From positions 1 through 34,170 of the forward strand of contig NZ_JAIQDE010000049.1 in NCBI RefSeq assembly GCF_020037015.1: a DNA stretch of 34,170 nucleotides, read 5' to 3'. Position numbers and translations under genes: made by a program. This DNA is from Corallococcus sp. AS-1-6. GTDB lineage: Bacteria > Myxococcota > Myxococcia > Myxococcales > Myxococcaceae. The notes under the pieces are model-generated. The model was not told where the DNA came from. It searched no databases and worked only from the letters and a program-made list of their open reading frames with translations. The stretch's first letter is position 1. The number at the start of each line of letters is the position of its first letter. Positions 1 to 8,577 of the stretch are shown here, one piece after another.

Positions 1-77
1 AGCTCAGCCCTGACCACGGTGCTGGCGGCCGCTCGGCCTCCAGCACCTTTCTTCAGCTAATTAGGGACACCCCCTAG
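1..77. mobile_element. Insertion-sequence end (left boundary)
   Basis: Bases 58-77 are identical, in inverted orientation, to 34095-34114 at the other extremity; the core is TTAGGGACACCCCCTAG. The right copy adjoins an IS5-type transposase C-terminus, so this copy is read as the terminal repeat of the same or a related element lying to the left. The 57 bases inside it differ from the equivalent bases on the right, so the two could be opposite ends (IRL and IRR) of one IS type. A hairpin sits at 18-47. No transposase fragment is convincing here, although one frame ends at a TGA at 11-13. The exact outer edge is uncertain because CTAG could be part of the repeat or of the target. Confidence 0.55.
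18..53 (+). terminator. Terminator-like hairpin in the left IS end
   Basis: GGTGCTGG (18-25) pairs with CCAGCACC (40-47). An inner GGCC/GGCC pairing (27-30 with 35-38) leaves a 4-nt loop, and the T-rich stretch TTTCTT follows at 48-53. The T tract lies on the plus-strand side, so it would stop transcription leaving the IS toward the window. Termination is inferred from structure only. Confidence 0.4.
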
Positions 78-652
78 CGCGTGGTGCCGTTGTTGGGCGC
101 CATCGTGCCGGTGGAGTCCGGCACCGGCGTGGTCATGTTGCCCTTGGCGCCGGAGCTGTTCGGGTCCAGCGTGGAGTCGTTGGGCAGGTCGCTGTCGTCC
201 GGGATGGCGCTGTCGTCCGTGTCCATGCCGGAGCCGCCCGTGCCCGGCTCGGTCATCTCGCCGTCGTGCACGCCGGGCTCGGCCTCGCCGGTGCCCGCGC
301 CGCCCGTGCCCGGATCCATCATGCCGTCGTCGTTCGCGGGCGGCAGCGTGGAGTCATCCGTCGTGCCGGAGCCGCCGGTGTCCATGTCCGACGGAGGCAT
401 CGTCGGGTCCTGCGACGTACTGCCTGTGTCGTAGCCGGAGCCGCCGCTGCTGGGCGGCGGCGTGGTGGTGTTGCCGGAGCCGGTCGTGTCCGTCCCCGTG
501 CCGCTGGAGTCCGTGCCCATGGTGGAGTCGGAGGCCGGCGCCGGCTCGGTGCCGCGCGTCGCGGACTGGTCCGACTTACAGCCCGTGCCGAGCGCGAGAG
601 CACCCGCGAGAACCGCCGCCACCGTGAGCTGGGTCTTCAGGAACTTCTTCAT
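74..652 (-). CDS. Low-complexity lipoprotein, probably truncated at its C-terminus by an IS
   Basis: This 192-aa protein has a lipoprotein signal: basic MKKFLK, a hydrophobic stretch and lipobox LGTGC with the acylated Cys at 25. The rest is almost entirely Gly, Ser, Thr, Asp, Pro and Asn, with loose repeats around GTGGSG and DDS, so it is probably a disordered, acidic envelope protein. The ATG at 652 follows a GGGGG purine run. The stop codon (TAG, read from bases 74-76) lies inside the 20-bp repeat shared with the other end of the window. The native reading frame was therefore probably longer and was cut when the IS inserted, though a coincidental native stop cannot be excluded. No enzymatic domain is visible. 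Confidence 0.7.
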   Translation of the reverse strand: MKKFLKTQLTVAAVLAGALALGTGCKSDQSATRGTEPAPASDSTMGTDSSGTGTDTTGSGNTTTPPPSSGGSGYDTGSTSQDPTMPPSDMDTGGSGTTDDSTLPPANDDGMMDPGTGGAGTGEAEPGVHDGEMTEPGTGGSGMDTDDSAIPDDSDLPNDSTLDPNSSGAKGNMTTPVPDSTGTMAPNNGTTR

Positions 653-875
653 GTGGATTCCCCCGATAGGAGTCTGACTGCTTGAAAGGTCCTGGCTGCC
701 TGCAGGACCGAAGGTGAGCAGGCCCGGGGGTGTGTGCAGGGGTGGCTCATCCGCCTGCCTGCTCGGGGGACGGCAGGGGCGGACGCGAGGGGTGGGTTGC
801 GCGGAAGGGGGGTGTCCTGCGCGCGTCAGGCCCGGTGGCCTGGAGTGCGAGCCGGCGAGCCCGGGCCTCGGGGGC

Positions 876-1589
876 TCAGGGGCTCGGAGGCTGGGTCACG
901 TTGCCGCCGCCAATCGGCGTCACGGAGTTGCTGGACGTGTTGCTGTCCGGCGTCAGCGTGTTGCCGCCTGGAGACAGCGTGGTGGTGGGCTGGGAGCCCG
1001 TGATGGTGGGCGGCGTGAGGCCGGTGGCCGGCGGCAGCACCGCGCCCGTGCTGGACATGGTGCCCGTCGGGGTCCCCGGCGTGACGACGCTGGTGGAGGC
1101 GCCCGGCGCCAGGGTGCCGGGGGTCGTCGTGGCGGGCGGCATCAGCGCGCCCGTGGTGGCGGTGGAGCCCGTGGAGCCCGCCACGGTGGAGCTGGTGCCG
1201 GGGGCCAGCACCGCGCCGGTGCCCGTCACGGTGGTGGCCGAGCCGGGCGCCACCACGGTGCCTCCGCCCGTCACGGTGGTGGCGTTGCCGGGGCTGGACG
1301 GCCCGGTGCCGGAGAGGGACGGCTGGGCGCTGTACGGCTGCGGAATCACCGCGCCCGTGCTCGTGCCGGCGCCGCCGGTGCCCGTGTTCGCGCCGGTGAG
1401 GTCTCCAATGGGCTGGGTCACCGGACTGGCCGACACGCCGCTGATGGGGGCGGGGGTGCCCGCCGGTGCTCCGGGGTTCGGCTGGCTGGTGGTGATGGCG
1501 CCCGCGGAGTTCGGATCCACCTGTGCGTGCGCGGAGCCCAGCGCCAGGGTGCCCGCCGCCACGCTCATCCAGATCCATTGTTGGGACAT
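876..1589 (-). CDS. Secreted P/G/T/S-rich low-complexity protein
   Basis: The 237-aa product begins with a Sec signal (about residues 1-22, ending GSAHA before QVDPN). The remainder is an imperfect repeat sequence built from Gly, Thr, Ser, Pro, Ala and Val with recurring VTGxGxVxAPG and STGAVxPP units. No known domain is recognised, and it is likely a disordered exported or surface protein. The ATG at 1589 is 4 nt downstream of the stop of the RND exporter gene, and its RBS (GAGGAG) overlaps the end of that gene, so the two are very likely cotranscribed and translationally coupled. That makes it a candidate partner or cargo of the exporter, which is inference only. Confidence 0.75.
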   Translation of the reverse strand: MSQQWIWMSVAAGTLALGSAHAQVDPNSAGAITTSQPNPGAPAGTPAPISGVSASPVTQPIGDLTGANTGTGGAGTSTGAVIPQPYSAQPSLSGTGPSSPGNATTVTGGGTVVAPGSATTVTGTGAVLAPGTSSTVAGSTGSTATTGALMPPATTTPGTLAPGASTSVVTPGTPTGTMSSTGAVLPPATGLTPPTITGSQPTTTLSPGGNTLTPDSNTSSNSVTPIGGGNVTQPPSP

Positions 1590-1593
1590 CGCT

Positions 1594-4161
1594 CTACTCC
1601 TCGCGGGTATGGGGCCAGACGGGCGACACCCCGGCCTGATGGGAGGGCGTGGGCCGCTGAGGACCCTGGCCCTCCTTCATGAAGTGCTCACCCCGGAGCC
1701 TCGGGGGAACCGCACGGTGGCGGCGCTTGCGGTCGGAGAGGACCAGCAGCAACGCCGGGAAGGTCACCAGCATGATGAGCAGGTTCATCCCGAACCCCAC
1801 GTTCGCCAGGGCGCCAATCGAGTTGAGGCCCGGGTGGTCCGCGAGCAGCAGCGCGCCGAACCCCACCGCGCTCGTGAGCAGGCCGCCGCAGATGGCCTTC
1901 CCCGTCTCCGAGTACACCCGCACGAAGTCGCTGCGCGGCGACGCGAGCCGCGTGATGAGGTGCACGCCCGCGTCCACCGTCGTCCCGATGAGCACCGGGA
2001 TGACCAGGATGTTGAGGTAGTTGAACTCCATGCGCAGCAGCGGCATCACCCCCAGCACCGCGAACAGCGACACCACCGTGGGCATCAGGCACAGCAGCGC
2101 GAGGCGCAGGCCGCCCAGCGTCACCCACATGGCCAGCAGCACCATGAGCGTGGAGCCCAGCAGGATGAACGGCGCCTCGTGCGACACCAGGTTGAAGATG
2201 TCCGCCTGCACCATCGCCTCGCCGGCCACCACCGCGGGCCGGCCGTCCGGCAGCGTCATCCCGCGGACCTCCTTCGCCATCCGGCGCATGGCCCGGCCGT
2301 CGGACTGGTCCGCGGAGGGGTACACCAGCACGAAGCCGGTCCCCGGGCCGCCGCGCCCCTGGAACTGCTGACGCACGCTGGAGGGCAGGTCCGCCTCCGT
2401 GAAGGGCTTCGCCCGCACCTGCCTGCGCAGCTCCGCCAACTGCCCGCGCTGCTCCGGGGTGAGCTGCCCTTCGGGCACGTCCTCCACCAGCCTCCCGATG
2501 TCCTTCAGGATGGCCTGCTTCTCCGCCTGCCGCTCCGGCACCAGGCTCGCGAGCGCCGCGACGAAGTCCACCGTGGAGTTCGCGCCCAGCCGCCGCTTGC
2601 GCTCCTGGAGCTCCCGCACGACCGCGGCCTCCTCCGCGCGGGAGCGCGTGAGCACCACCAGCGGGACCTGCGAGTAGCCGATGAGCTGGTTGACGGCGCG
2701 GTCCAGCACGAACGAGTCCAGGCGCTGGTCCTGCAGCGAGCCGATGTCGTAGTCGAACCGCAGGCGCGGAATCTGCGTGAGCAGGCCCGCCACGACGAGC
2801 GCGGACACCGCCGTGAGCAGCCCGCGCCGGCGGGTGATGACGCGGCCCAGCGGCGCCTCCGTCATCTCCGTCGCCTTCGCGCGAGGCCTCCAGCCCCAGC
2901 GCGCCCCCAGCCCCAGCACCGCCGGCAGCACCAGCACGTACGCCAGGATGAGCACCAGCATGCCCACGCCCGCGATGACGCCGAACTCGCGGAACGCCGT
3001 GAGCCTGGACGTGCCCAGCACGAAGAAGGTGAGCGCCGCCACCAGCGCGGACACCAGCGCCGCGCCGCCCGTGTGCATGAAGGACTCGCGCGTGGCCTGT
3101 TCGGAGGAGCACCCCTCTCCGCGCAGCGTGAGGTAGCGGCCCAAGAGGTGGATGCCGTGCTCCACGCCCAGGCCGCCCAGGATGGCGCCCAGGAACGCCG
3201 TGAGCAGGTTGACGCGGCCGTACGCCACGCCCACCAGGCCGTAGGTCCACGCCAGGCCCGCGCCCACCGGCGCCAGCACCATCCCCACCGCGAGCACGCT
3301 GCGGAAGTGCAGGAACAGGTAGAGCAGCACCAGCACCGTGGCCACCGTGGAGGACACCGCCACGTCGCGGGTGATCTGCGCCTGCTGATCCATCTTCTTC
3401 TGGAACGAGCCGGTGATGGACGTGTGGAAGCCGGGGCCGTACTTCGACAGGTCCTCGCGCCGCAGGACGCCCCGCACCTCCTGGATGATGTTCGTGGAGA
3501 AGGTGAGGTCCGCGGACGACACCTCCGGCTTGGCCAGCACCACCACGCGGCGCGCGTCCGGGTCCAGGTAGTAGTCGCTGGGGTGGCTGGACAGGCGCGT
3601 CACCGCGCCGCCGCCGTACTTCTGCTCCAGGTCGGAGAAGTCCAGCGGCGGGGGCGGCTCATCGTCCAGCGACACGAAGAGCGGGTTGGCCCGCGCCTTC
3701 TCCCAGGTGAGGCGCGCGTCGATGCGGCGCTCCACCTCCCGCAGGTCCTCGGGTGACAGGAAGTAGAGCGCGTGGGCGCGGAAGAAGCTGCTGGGGCGGG
3801 TGATCTCCACGTAGCGGATGCCCGGCAGCGCCTCCAGCTTCGGCGCCACGTCCTCCGCGAATTTCTGGAGCTGCGCCGGGTCCCCGTTCTCTCCCACCAC
3901 CACCACCCACCCCTGGGCGCCGAAGCGCTGCTCCAGGGTGTGGATGGCCTGCACGCTTTCGAAGGACCGGGGCAGCAGGTCCACCAGGTTCGCGTTGAGG
4001 GTCAGGTGGCGCGCGGACAGCAGCCCCAGCACGGACAGCACCAGCGCGCAGACGAGCGCCGTGAAGGGGCGGCGGTGGTTGTGCGCAGCCAGCGCACCCA
4101 TCGCGCGCTCCACCCGGTGCATCCACGCGCGCTCCGCTGCTGAAGACGGGTTCGAGGCCAT
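1594..4161 (-). CDS. RND/MMPL-family exporter (copy A)
   Basis: This 855-aa inner-membrane protein has the duplicated RND layout: a transmembrane helix, a large periplasmic loop and a helix bundle, all repeated. Each half carries the conserved TM4-type motif, GLGVEHGIHLL in the first and GTTVDAGVHL in the second, followed by the LTSAVGF / HPGLNSIG region typical of MMPL and hopanoid-type exporters. The start chosen is the ATG at 4161 (MASNPSS), preceded by GGGGGG at 8 nt; the frame is open 135 nt further upstream but that stretch lacks coding character. It is closely similar to the divergent gene at 4539-7028. Members of this family move lipids or other hydrophobic molecules toward the outer membrane; the substrate here is unknown. 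Confidence 0.88.
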   Translation of the reverse strand: MASNPSSAAERAWMHRVERAMGALAAHNHRRPFTALVCALVLSVLGLLSARHLTLNANLVDLLPRSFESVQAIHTLEQRFGAQGWVVVVGENGDPAQLQKFAEDVAPKLEALPGIRYVEITRPSSFFRAHALYFLSPEDLREVERRIDARLTWEKARANPLFVSLDDEPPPPLDFSDLEQKYGGGAVTRLSSHPSDYYLDPDARRVVVLAKPEVSSADLTFSTNIIQEVRGVLRREDLSKYGPGFHTSITGSFQKKMDQQAQITRDVAVSSTVATVLVLLYLFLHFRSVLAVGMVLAPVGAGLAWTYGLVGVAYGRVNLLTAFLGAILGGLGVEHGIHLLGRYLTLRGEGCSSEQATRESFMHTGGAALVSALVAALTFFVLGTSRLTAFREFGVIAGVGMLVLILAYVLVLPAVLGLGARWGWRPRAKATEMTEAPLGRVITRRRGLLTAVSALVVAGLLTQIPRLRFDYDIGSLQDQRLDSFVLDRAVNQLIGYSQVPLVVLTRSRAEEAAVVRELQERKRRLGANSTVDFVAALASLVPERQAEKQAILKDIGRLVEDVPEGQLTPEQRGQLAELRRQVRAKPFTEADLPSSVRQQFQGRGGPGTGFVLVYPSADQSDGRAMRRMAKEVRGMTLPDGRPAVVAGEAMVQADIFNLVSHEAPFILLGSTLMVLLAMWVTLGGLRLALLCLMPTVVSLFAVLGVMPLLRMEFNYLNILVIPVLIGTTVDAGVHLITRLASPRSDFVRVYSETGKAICGGLLTSAVGFGALLLADHPGLNSIGALANVGFGMNLLIMLVTFPALLLVLSDRKRRHRAVPPRLRGEHFMKEGQGPQRPTPSHQAGVSPVWPHTREE

Positions 4162-4538
4162 CGACCATGCCCCCCAGCGGCGCCTGCCTCCTGGCAGGGC
4201 CCATGTCGAAGCAGAAGCTGGCCACGCCGCGATCCTCCGACACGACGGCGCGAGGGGTCGCTCCGCCCGTCCGCCACGTCTGGAAGGGTGGGGCAAAATG
4301 CCTCAATCCCCAGAGGAGAAGCGGATCCCCTGGCGGGCTTCGCGCCCGGGCGGCATACATGGCGGCGTTCGTTGATGCGCCTCTTGTTCCCCAGGCCAGG
4401 CATGCGGCCAGTGGAGGCCCCGGGCCGATGCCTGGACGCACGGTGGCCCGAGGCATATACGCGTGAGCGGCCCGGTTCGTTCGGGCTCAAGGTTGTCCCC
4501 GGCCGTCAGGCGCGGGCTTTCAGCAGGAAATCACATCC
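4162..4538. other. Divergent intergenic region between the two RND genes
   Basis: These 377 bp separate the 5' ends of two divergently transcribed exporter paralogues and must hold both promoters. A plus-strand promoter candidate is listed separately. No convincing minus-strand promoter, operator palindrome or small gene was found. Short open frames here lack RBSs and host-like codon bias. Confidence 0.6.
4433..4461 (+). promoter_or_regulatory. Candidate sigma-70-type promoter for RND copy B
   Basis: TGGACG (4433-4438) and TATACG (4456-4461) are separated by 17 bp, each matching the consensus hexamer at four of six bases. Transcription would begin near 4468, giving a leader of about 70 nt. 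In a 70% G+C genome this is suggestive only. Confidence 0.3.
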
Positions 4539-7028
4539 ATGAGTGAGACGCGGTGGTCCGGACGGTTCGAGGCGGCGATGGGCTCCCTGGCGGCCCGCAG
4601 CCACCAGAGGCCCTGGGTGGCGCTGTTCGTGACGCTGGTCCTGACGGGCCTCGGCACCTTCTTCGCGCGCGACCTGCGCCTCAACGCGGACCTGGCCAAC
4701 CTGCTGCCCAAGTCGTTCCAGTCCGTGCAGGACCTGGAGAAGCTGCGCACGCGCTTCGGCGGCCAGGGCAACGTGGTGGTGGCCGGCATCGGCGCGGAGC
4801 CCGAACAGCTCAAGCAGTTCGTGGATGACATGGCGCCGAAGCTGGCGACGCTGTCGGAGATCCGCTTCGTCAACGCGCAGCGGCCCAGCCAGTTCTTCGA
4901 CGAGCACGGCCTCTACTACGTGGACCTGCCGGACCTGAAGACCATCGAGGAGCGCATCGACGCGCGCTTCGCCTGGGAGAAGGCGCAGGCCAACCCGCTC
5001 TTCGTGCGCCTGGAGGAAGAGGCGCCCCCGTCCCTGGACTTCAGCGACATCCAGAAGAAGTACACCGGCGGCGCGAACATGCGGCTCGCGGGGCAGGGCG
5101 GCCTGTACTACCTGGATCCGCAGGAGCGCATGGTGGTGATGCTCCTGAAGGCCCGGGGCTCCTCCGCGGACCTGGGCTACTCCAAGACGGTCATCGCCCA
5201 GGTGGAGGACTACCTGGCGAAGCAGGACCTGTCGAAGTACGGCCCCGGCTTCCGCACGGAGATCACCGGCACGTTCAAGAAGAAGATCGACCAGCAGGCG
5301 GTCATCACCGGGGACCTGGCGCGCGCGTCCACGCTTGCGCTGGTGCTGCTGCTGGCCTACCTCATCTTCCACTTCCGCAGCGGCCTGTCCGTGGGCCTCA
5401 CCATGGTGCCGGTGGTCGCGGGCCTGTCGTGGACCTACGGCTTCGTGGGCGTGGCGTACGGGCAGGTGAACCTGCTGACGGGCTTCCTCGCGGCGGTGCT
5501 GGGCGGCCTGGGCGTGGAGCACGGCATCCACCTGCTGGGGCGCTGGGGCACGCTGCGCTCGGAGGGCATGACGTCGGAGGAGGCGGTGCGGGAGACGTTC
5601 CGGCACACGGGCTTCTCCGCGCTCATCTCCGCGCTGGTGGCGGCGCTCACGTTCCTCAGCCTGTCGTGGTCGGAGTTCAGGGCGTTCCACGAGTTCGGCG
5701 TCATCGCGGCGGTGGGCATGATGGTGAGCGTGGCGTCGTACCTGCTCATCCTGCCGGCGCTGCTGGGGCTGGTGTCGCGCTGGGGCTGGGTGCCGCGTGA
5801 GCACCAGTCGCAGTCCGGGCCCATGGCGATGCTGGCGCGCTTCCTGCCGCGCCGCTACCGCGCGGTGGCCATCGTCATCGGCGTGGCGCTGGTGGGGCTC
5901 ATCAGCCAGGCGTACCGGGTGAGCTTCAACTACGACTCCACGAAGCTGGATGACGTGTCGCTGCCGAGCGTGCGGTTGGACCGGCGCATCGACCACATCC
6001 TGGGCTACTCGGCGACGCCGGTGGTGGTGCTGACGGACTCGGAGCCGATGGAGCGCGAGGTGGTGAAGCAGCTCCAGGCGCGCAAGGAGAAGTACGGCAA
6101 GGACTCCACCATCGACTTCGTGGGCGCGCTGGAGGACCTGGTGCCCCAGCACCAGGAGGAGAAGCACGCGCTGCTCCAGTCCATCCACCAGAAGCTCCAG
6201 CGCATCGATCCGGAGCGCGTGGACAAGGCCCAGCGTGACGACCTGGTGCGCGCGGTGAAGATGACGGGCGCGAAGCCCTTCACGCGCGAGGACCTGCCGG
6301 TGAGCCTGCGCCGCCAGTTCGAGCCCGCGGCCGGCCAGAAGGGCGGCGTGGTGCTGGTCTACGCGAACGTGAGCCTGTCGGACGGCGCGGGCACGCGGCG
6401 CTTCACCAAGGAGGTGCGCAACCTCCAGATGCCGGACGGCAGCCAGGTGTCCGCGGCGGGCGAGGCGCTCATCCTGGCGGACATCCTGGACATGGTGGCC
6501 TCCGAGGGCCCGCGCATCCTGGTGGCCGCGGTGGTCAGCGTCTTCCTGGCCATGTGGCTGACGCTGGGCTCGCTGCGCAACGCGGTCATCTGCATGCTGC
6601 CCACGCTGCTGTCCATCGCGGCGCTGGTGGGCCTGATGTCCCTCATGGGCCTGCAGTTCAACTACCTGAACATCGTGGTCATCCCGGTGCTCATCGGCAC
6701 GACGGTGGATGCGGGCGTGCACCTGATTGAGCGCCTGGGCGAGCCGGGCGCGGACTTCGTGACCGTCTACGCGGAGACGGGCCGGGCCATCACGGGCGGC
6801 CTGCTCACGAGCGCCATCGGCTTCCTGGCGCTGGTGTTCGCCAAGCACCCGGGCCTCAACTCCATTGGCGACCTGGCCAACCTGGGCTTCGCGGTGAACA
6901 TGGTGGTCGTGCTGGTGGGCTTCCCGGCGCTCCTGCTGCTCGTGGACCGCTGGCGCAACAAGCACAGCAGCGCCACGTCCACCCCGGCGGCCGGCGGCGA
7001 CGAGGGCCAGCGCCCCGCGGAGAGCTGA
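4539..7028 (+). CDS. RND/MMPL-family exporter (copy B)
   Basis: This 829-aa inner-membrane transporter is collinear with copy A along its whole length. Shared blocks include SKYGPGF, GLGVEHGIHLLGR (Glu near residue 327), FNYLNI and the C-terminal-half motif GTTVDAGVHL (Asp near residue 724). The ATG at 4539 follows AGGAAA. In RND transporters the TM4 acidic residue relays protons; here the N-terminal half has Glu and the C-terminal half has Asp, in both copies. The two genes form an inverted, divergent paralogous pair. A fatty-acid hydroxylase gene follows 133 nt downstream. Lipid or hydrophobic-molecule export is the family expectation; the actual cargo is unknown. Confidence 0.88.
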   Translation: MSETRWSGRFEAAMGSLAARSHQRPWVALFVTLVLTGLGTFFARDLRLNADLANLLPKSFQSVQDLEKLRTRFGGQGNVVVAGIGAEPEQLKQFVDDMAPKLATLSEIRFVNAQRPSQFFDEHGLYYVDLPDLKTIEERIDARFAWEKAQANPLFVRLEEEAPPSLDFSDIQKKYTGGANMRLAGQGGLYYLDPQERMVVMLLKARGSSADLGYSKTVIAQVEDYLAKQDLSKYGPGFRTEITGTFKKKIDQQAVITGDLARASTLALVLLLAYLIFHFRSGLSVGLTMVPVVAGLSWTYGFVGVAYGQVNLLTGFLAAVLGGLGVEHGIHLLGRWGTLRSEGMTSEEAVRETFRHTGFSALISALVAALTFLSLSWSEFRAFHEFGVIAAVGMMVSVASYLLILPALLGLVSRWGWVPREHQSQSGPMAMLARFLPRRYRAVAIVIGVALVGLISQAYRVSFNYDSTKLDDVSLPSVRLDRRIDHILGYSATPVVVLTDSEPMEREVVKQLQARKEKYGKDSTIDFVGALEDLVPQHQEEKHALLQSIHQKLQRIDPERVDKAQRDDLVRAVKMTGAKPFTREDLPVSLRRQFEPAAGQKGGVVLVYANVSLSDGAGTRRFTKEVRNLQMPDGSQVSAAGEALILADILDMVASEGPRILVAAVVSVFLAMWLTLGSLRNAVICMLPTLLSIAALVGLMSLMGLQFNYLNIVVIPVLIGTTVDAGVHLIERLGEPGADFVTVYAETGRAITGGLLTSAIGFLALVFAKHPGLNSIGDLANLGFAVNMVVVLVGFPALLLLVDRWRNKHSSATSTPAAGGDEGQRPAES

Positions 7029-7161
7029 GGCGCCCGGGGATGGCGGGGCCGGTCCGCAAGGCAACACCGCGGAGGGACGAACGGGCATGGGCACCCGGCG
7101 GTCCCCGGCCCCACCTTCGTCCTGTATGGGGCGCTCATACTTCAGGTATCAATCTGGCCGG

Positions 7162-7797
7162 ATGTTCGAGAACGCCTTCCTCGAGGCGGCCTCGAAGCTA
7201 CACCCCGCGGTGCCGGTCCTGCTCTACGGCCCGCTCACGCTGGGCCTGCTCGGGTGGGGGCTGTCAGGGGGACGGACGACGGTGGGGCGGGCCCTGCTGT
7301 TCATCCCGCTGGGCCTGCTGACGTGGATCCTCATGGAGTACTGCATCCACCGGTTCTTCTTCCACTGGGAGGGCAAGGGCCCGCTCAGCCGGCGGGTGCA
7401 TGAGATTGCGCACGGCTACCACCACAAGTACCCGGACGACTCGCAGCGCCTGGTGATGCCGCTCATCGTCACCGTGCCGCTGTCCTCGCTCATCGGGGTG
7501 TCGCTGTGGTGGGTGGGCCGCCCGGCGGAGATGCTCCCGTACTTCGTGGGCATCGTCTGGGGCTACGTGACCTACGACACGCTCCACTGGGCCACGCACC
7601 ACCGCACGCCGCGCACGGCCTGGGGCAAGGCGCTGCGCGCGCACCACATGGCGCACCACTTCGCGACGCCGGACCGCAACTTCGCCATCAGCAACCGGTG
7701 GATGGACGCGCTGATGGGGAGCGGAGGGCGGCGCCCCGCGAAGGAAGCATCACGCGGCGAGGCACCTCCCAAGCAGGGCGCCGGCGTGGGGCCCTGA
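7162..7797 (+). CDS. Fatty acid hydroxylase superfamily membrane enzyme
   Basis: This 211-aa membrane protein has the di-iron histidine clusters of the fatty-acid hydroxylase / sterol desaturase superfamily: HRFFFH (63-68), HEIAHGYHH (80-88), HWATHH (142-147) and HHMAHH (161-166). Four hydrophobic segments surround them. The spacing resembles Scs7/Fah1-type enzymes, which 2-hydroxylate the acyl chain of ceramide. The frame is open to 7087, but the codons before 7162 (TCA, TAT, CAA, TCT) are unlike host usage and the peptide looks random, so I start at ATG 7162; its RBS is weak. The basic C-terminal tail is probably cytoplasmic. The gene ends 9 nt from a convergent gene. Substrate assignment to lipids is by family. 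Confidence 0.8.
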   Translation: MFENAFLEAASKLHPAVPVLLYGPLTLGLLGWGLSGGRTTVGRALLFIPLGLLTWILMEYCIHRFFFHWEGKGPLSRRVHEIAHGYHHKYPDDSQRLVMPLIVTVPLSSLIGVSLWWVGRPAEMLPYFVGIVWGYVTYDTLHWATHHRTPRTAWGKALRAHHMAHHFATPDRNFAISNRWMDALMGSGGRRPAKEASRGEAPPKQGAGVGP

Positions 7798-7806
7798 GGC
7801 GCGGCG

Positions 7807-8577
7807 TCAGGGGTCCATACGCCCGCCAATCACCGGGAACCGGTCGTAGGCCCGCAGGAGCGCGTCCAGGTGGGCAGGATTGTCGAGGGTGAGCGGCGCG
7901 TCCGTGAGCTGGACCAGCCACCCGCCGGATGGGAGCCTCCTCGAGCGCGAGAGCAGGTCCGCGTCGTGCTCTGGAGCCGGGAACCCGATGGTTCGTGCGG
8001 CTGCGGCGGACCAGTAGTTCAACCAGCCCAGCCGATGGGGAATCTCTGGCGAGCGGAGCTCTTGGGGGAACTTGAGTGCGGGCAGGCCCCGCGGAGGCAC
8101 CTGGGGTTTGCGCACGGGGTGGACTGTCTGGCGTGAGAGTTCCGCCGCCGCCTCAAAGGGCGTGGCATGACCCCACAGCGCGTGCGCTCCTTCGCCCATG
8201 GCCTCCAGAGCCTTCGAGGCTACCGCAAGGCTCTCCGCGTCCATTGGGAGCTTGGCGTGGACGTCGAGCAGTGGCGTGGGGCCAGGTCCATCCAGTGCGG
8301 ACATCGTCACGGGCGCGCCTTCATCGTTGTTGCAGATGAAGGGGATTCCCCCGTCCCTGCGGATCCGGGCGAGCCACTCATCCCGCTCAGGGAGGGGCAC
8401 GAGTTCCTGCTCATCCGAGACGGTCCACCCCAGCCGAAGGCCGGGAACCACGTGCTCCAGTCCATGCGCCGCGGCCACGAGACAACGCTCGTCCCCTGGA
8501 TGTGCGGGCACATAGACCCGGATGGCGAGGGAGGTGGAAGTAACGTGCGATGTACGCGGAGGTGCGGGCGTGGGCAT
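7807..8577 (-). CDS. DUF5953-like protein of unknown function
   Basis: The 256-aa protein resembles a Myxococcaceae-restricted family I recall as DUF5953, with the characteristic stretches VPGLRLGW, ELVPLPERDEWL, VHAKLP, LWGHATP, PPRGLPALKFP and LGWLNYWSAAAAR. It has no signal peptide or membrane helix and is probably cytoplasmic. In my recollection such proteins occur near polymorphic-toxin immunity genes, but no toxin gene is present here. The sequence upstream is a 600-bp A+T-richer island with possible gene debris. The ATG at 8577 lacks a strong RBS, so the start is uncertain. Identification of the family is moderate; no biochemical role is known to me. Confidence 0.65.
   Translation of the reverse strand: MPTPAPPRTSHVTSTSLAIRVYVPAHPGDERCLVAAAHGLEHVVPGLRLGWTVSDEQELVPLPERDEWLARIRRDGGIPFICNNDEGAPVTMSALDGPGPTPLLDVHAKLPMDAESLAVASKALEAMGEGAHALWGHATPFEAAAELSRQTVHPVRKPQVPPRGLPALKFPQELRSPEIPHRLGWLNYWSAAAARTIGFPAPEHDADLLSRSRRLPSGGWLVQLTDAPLTLDNPAHLDALLRAYDRFPVIGGRMDP

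Noticed and set aside
876-1589. Repetitive DNA considered as a CRISPR or minisatellite array
   Set aside because: Units are irregular and stay in one coding frame behind a signal peptide; they are protein-level repeats.
730-3756. Very long plus-strand open frame (1008 aa)
   Set aside because: It is antisense to the RND exporter and the low-complexity protein; its His/Arg/Gln-rich translation is a typical shadow of G+C-rich genes.
7087-7161. N-terminal extension of the fatty-acid hydroxylase
   Set aside because: Atypical codons and random-looking peptide; the conserved protein fits a start at 7162.
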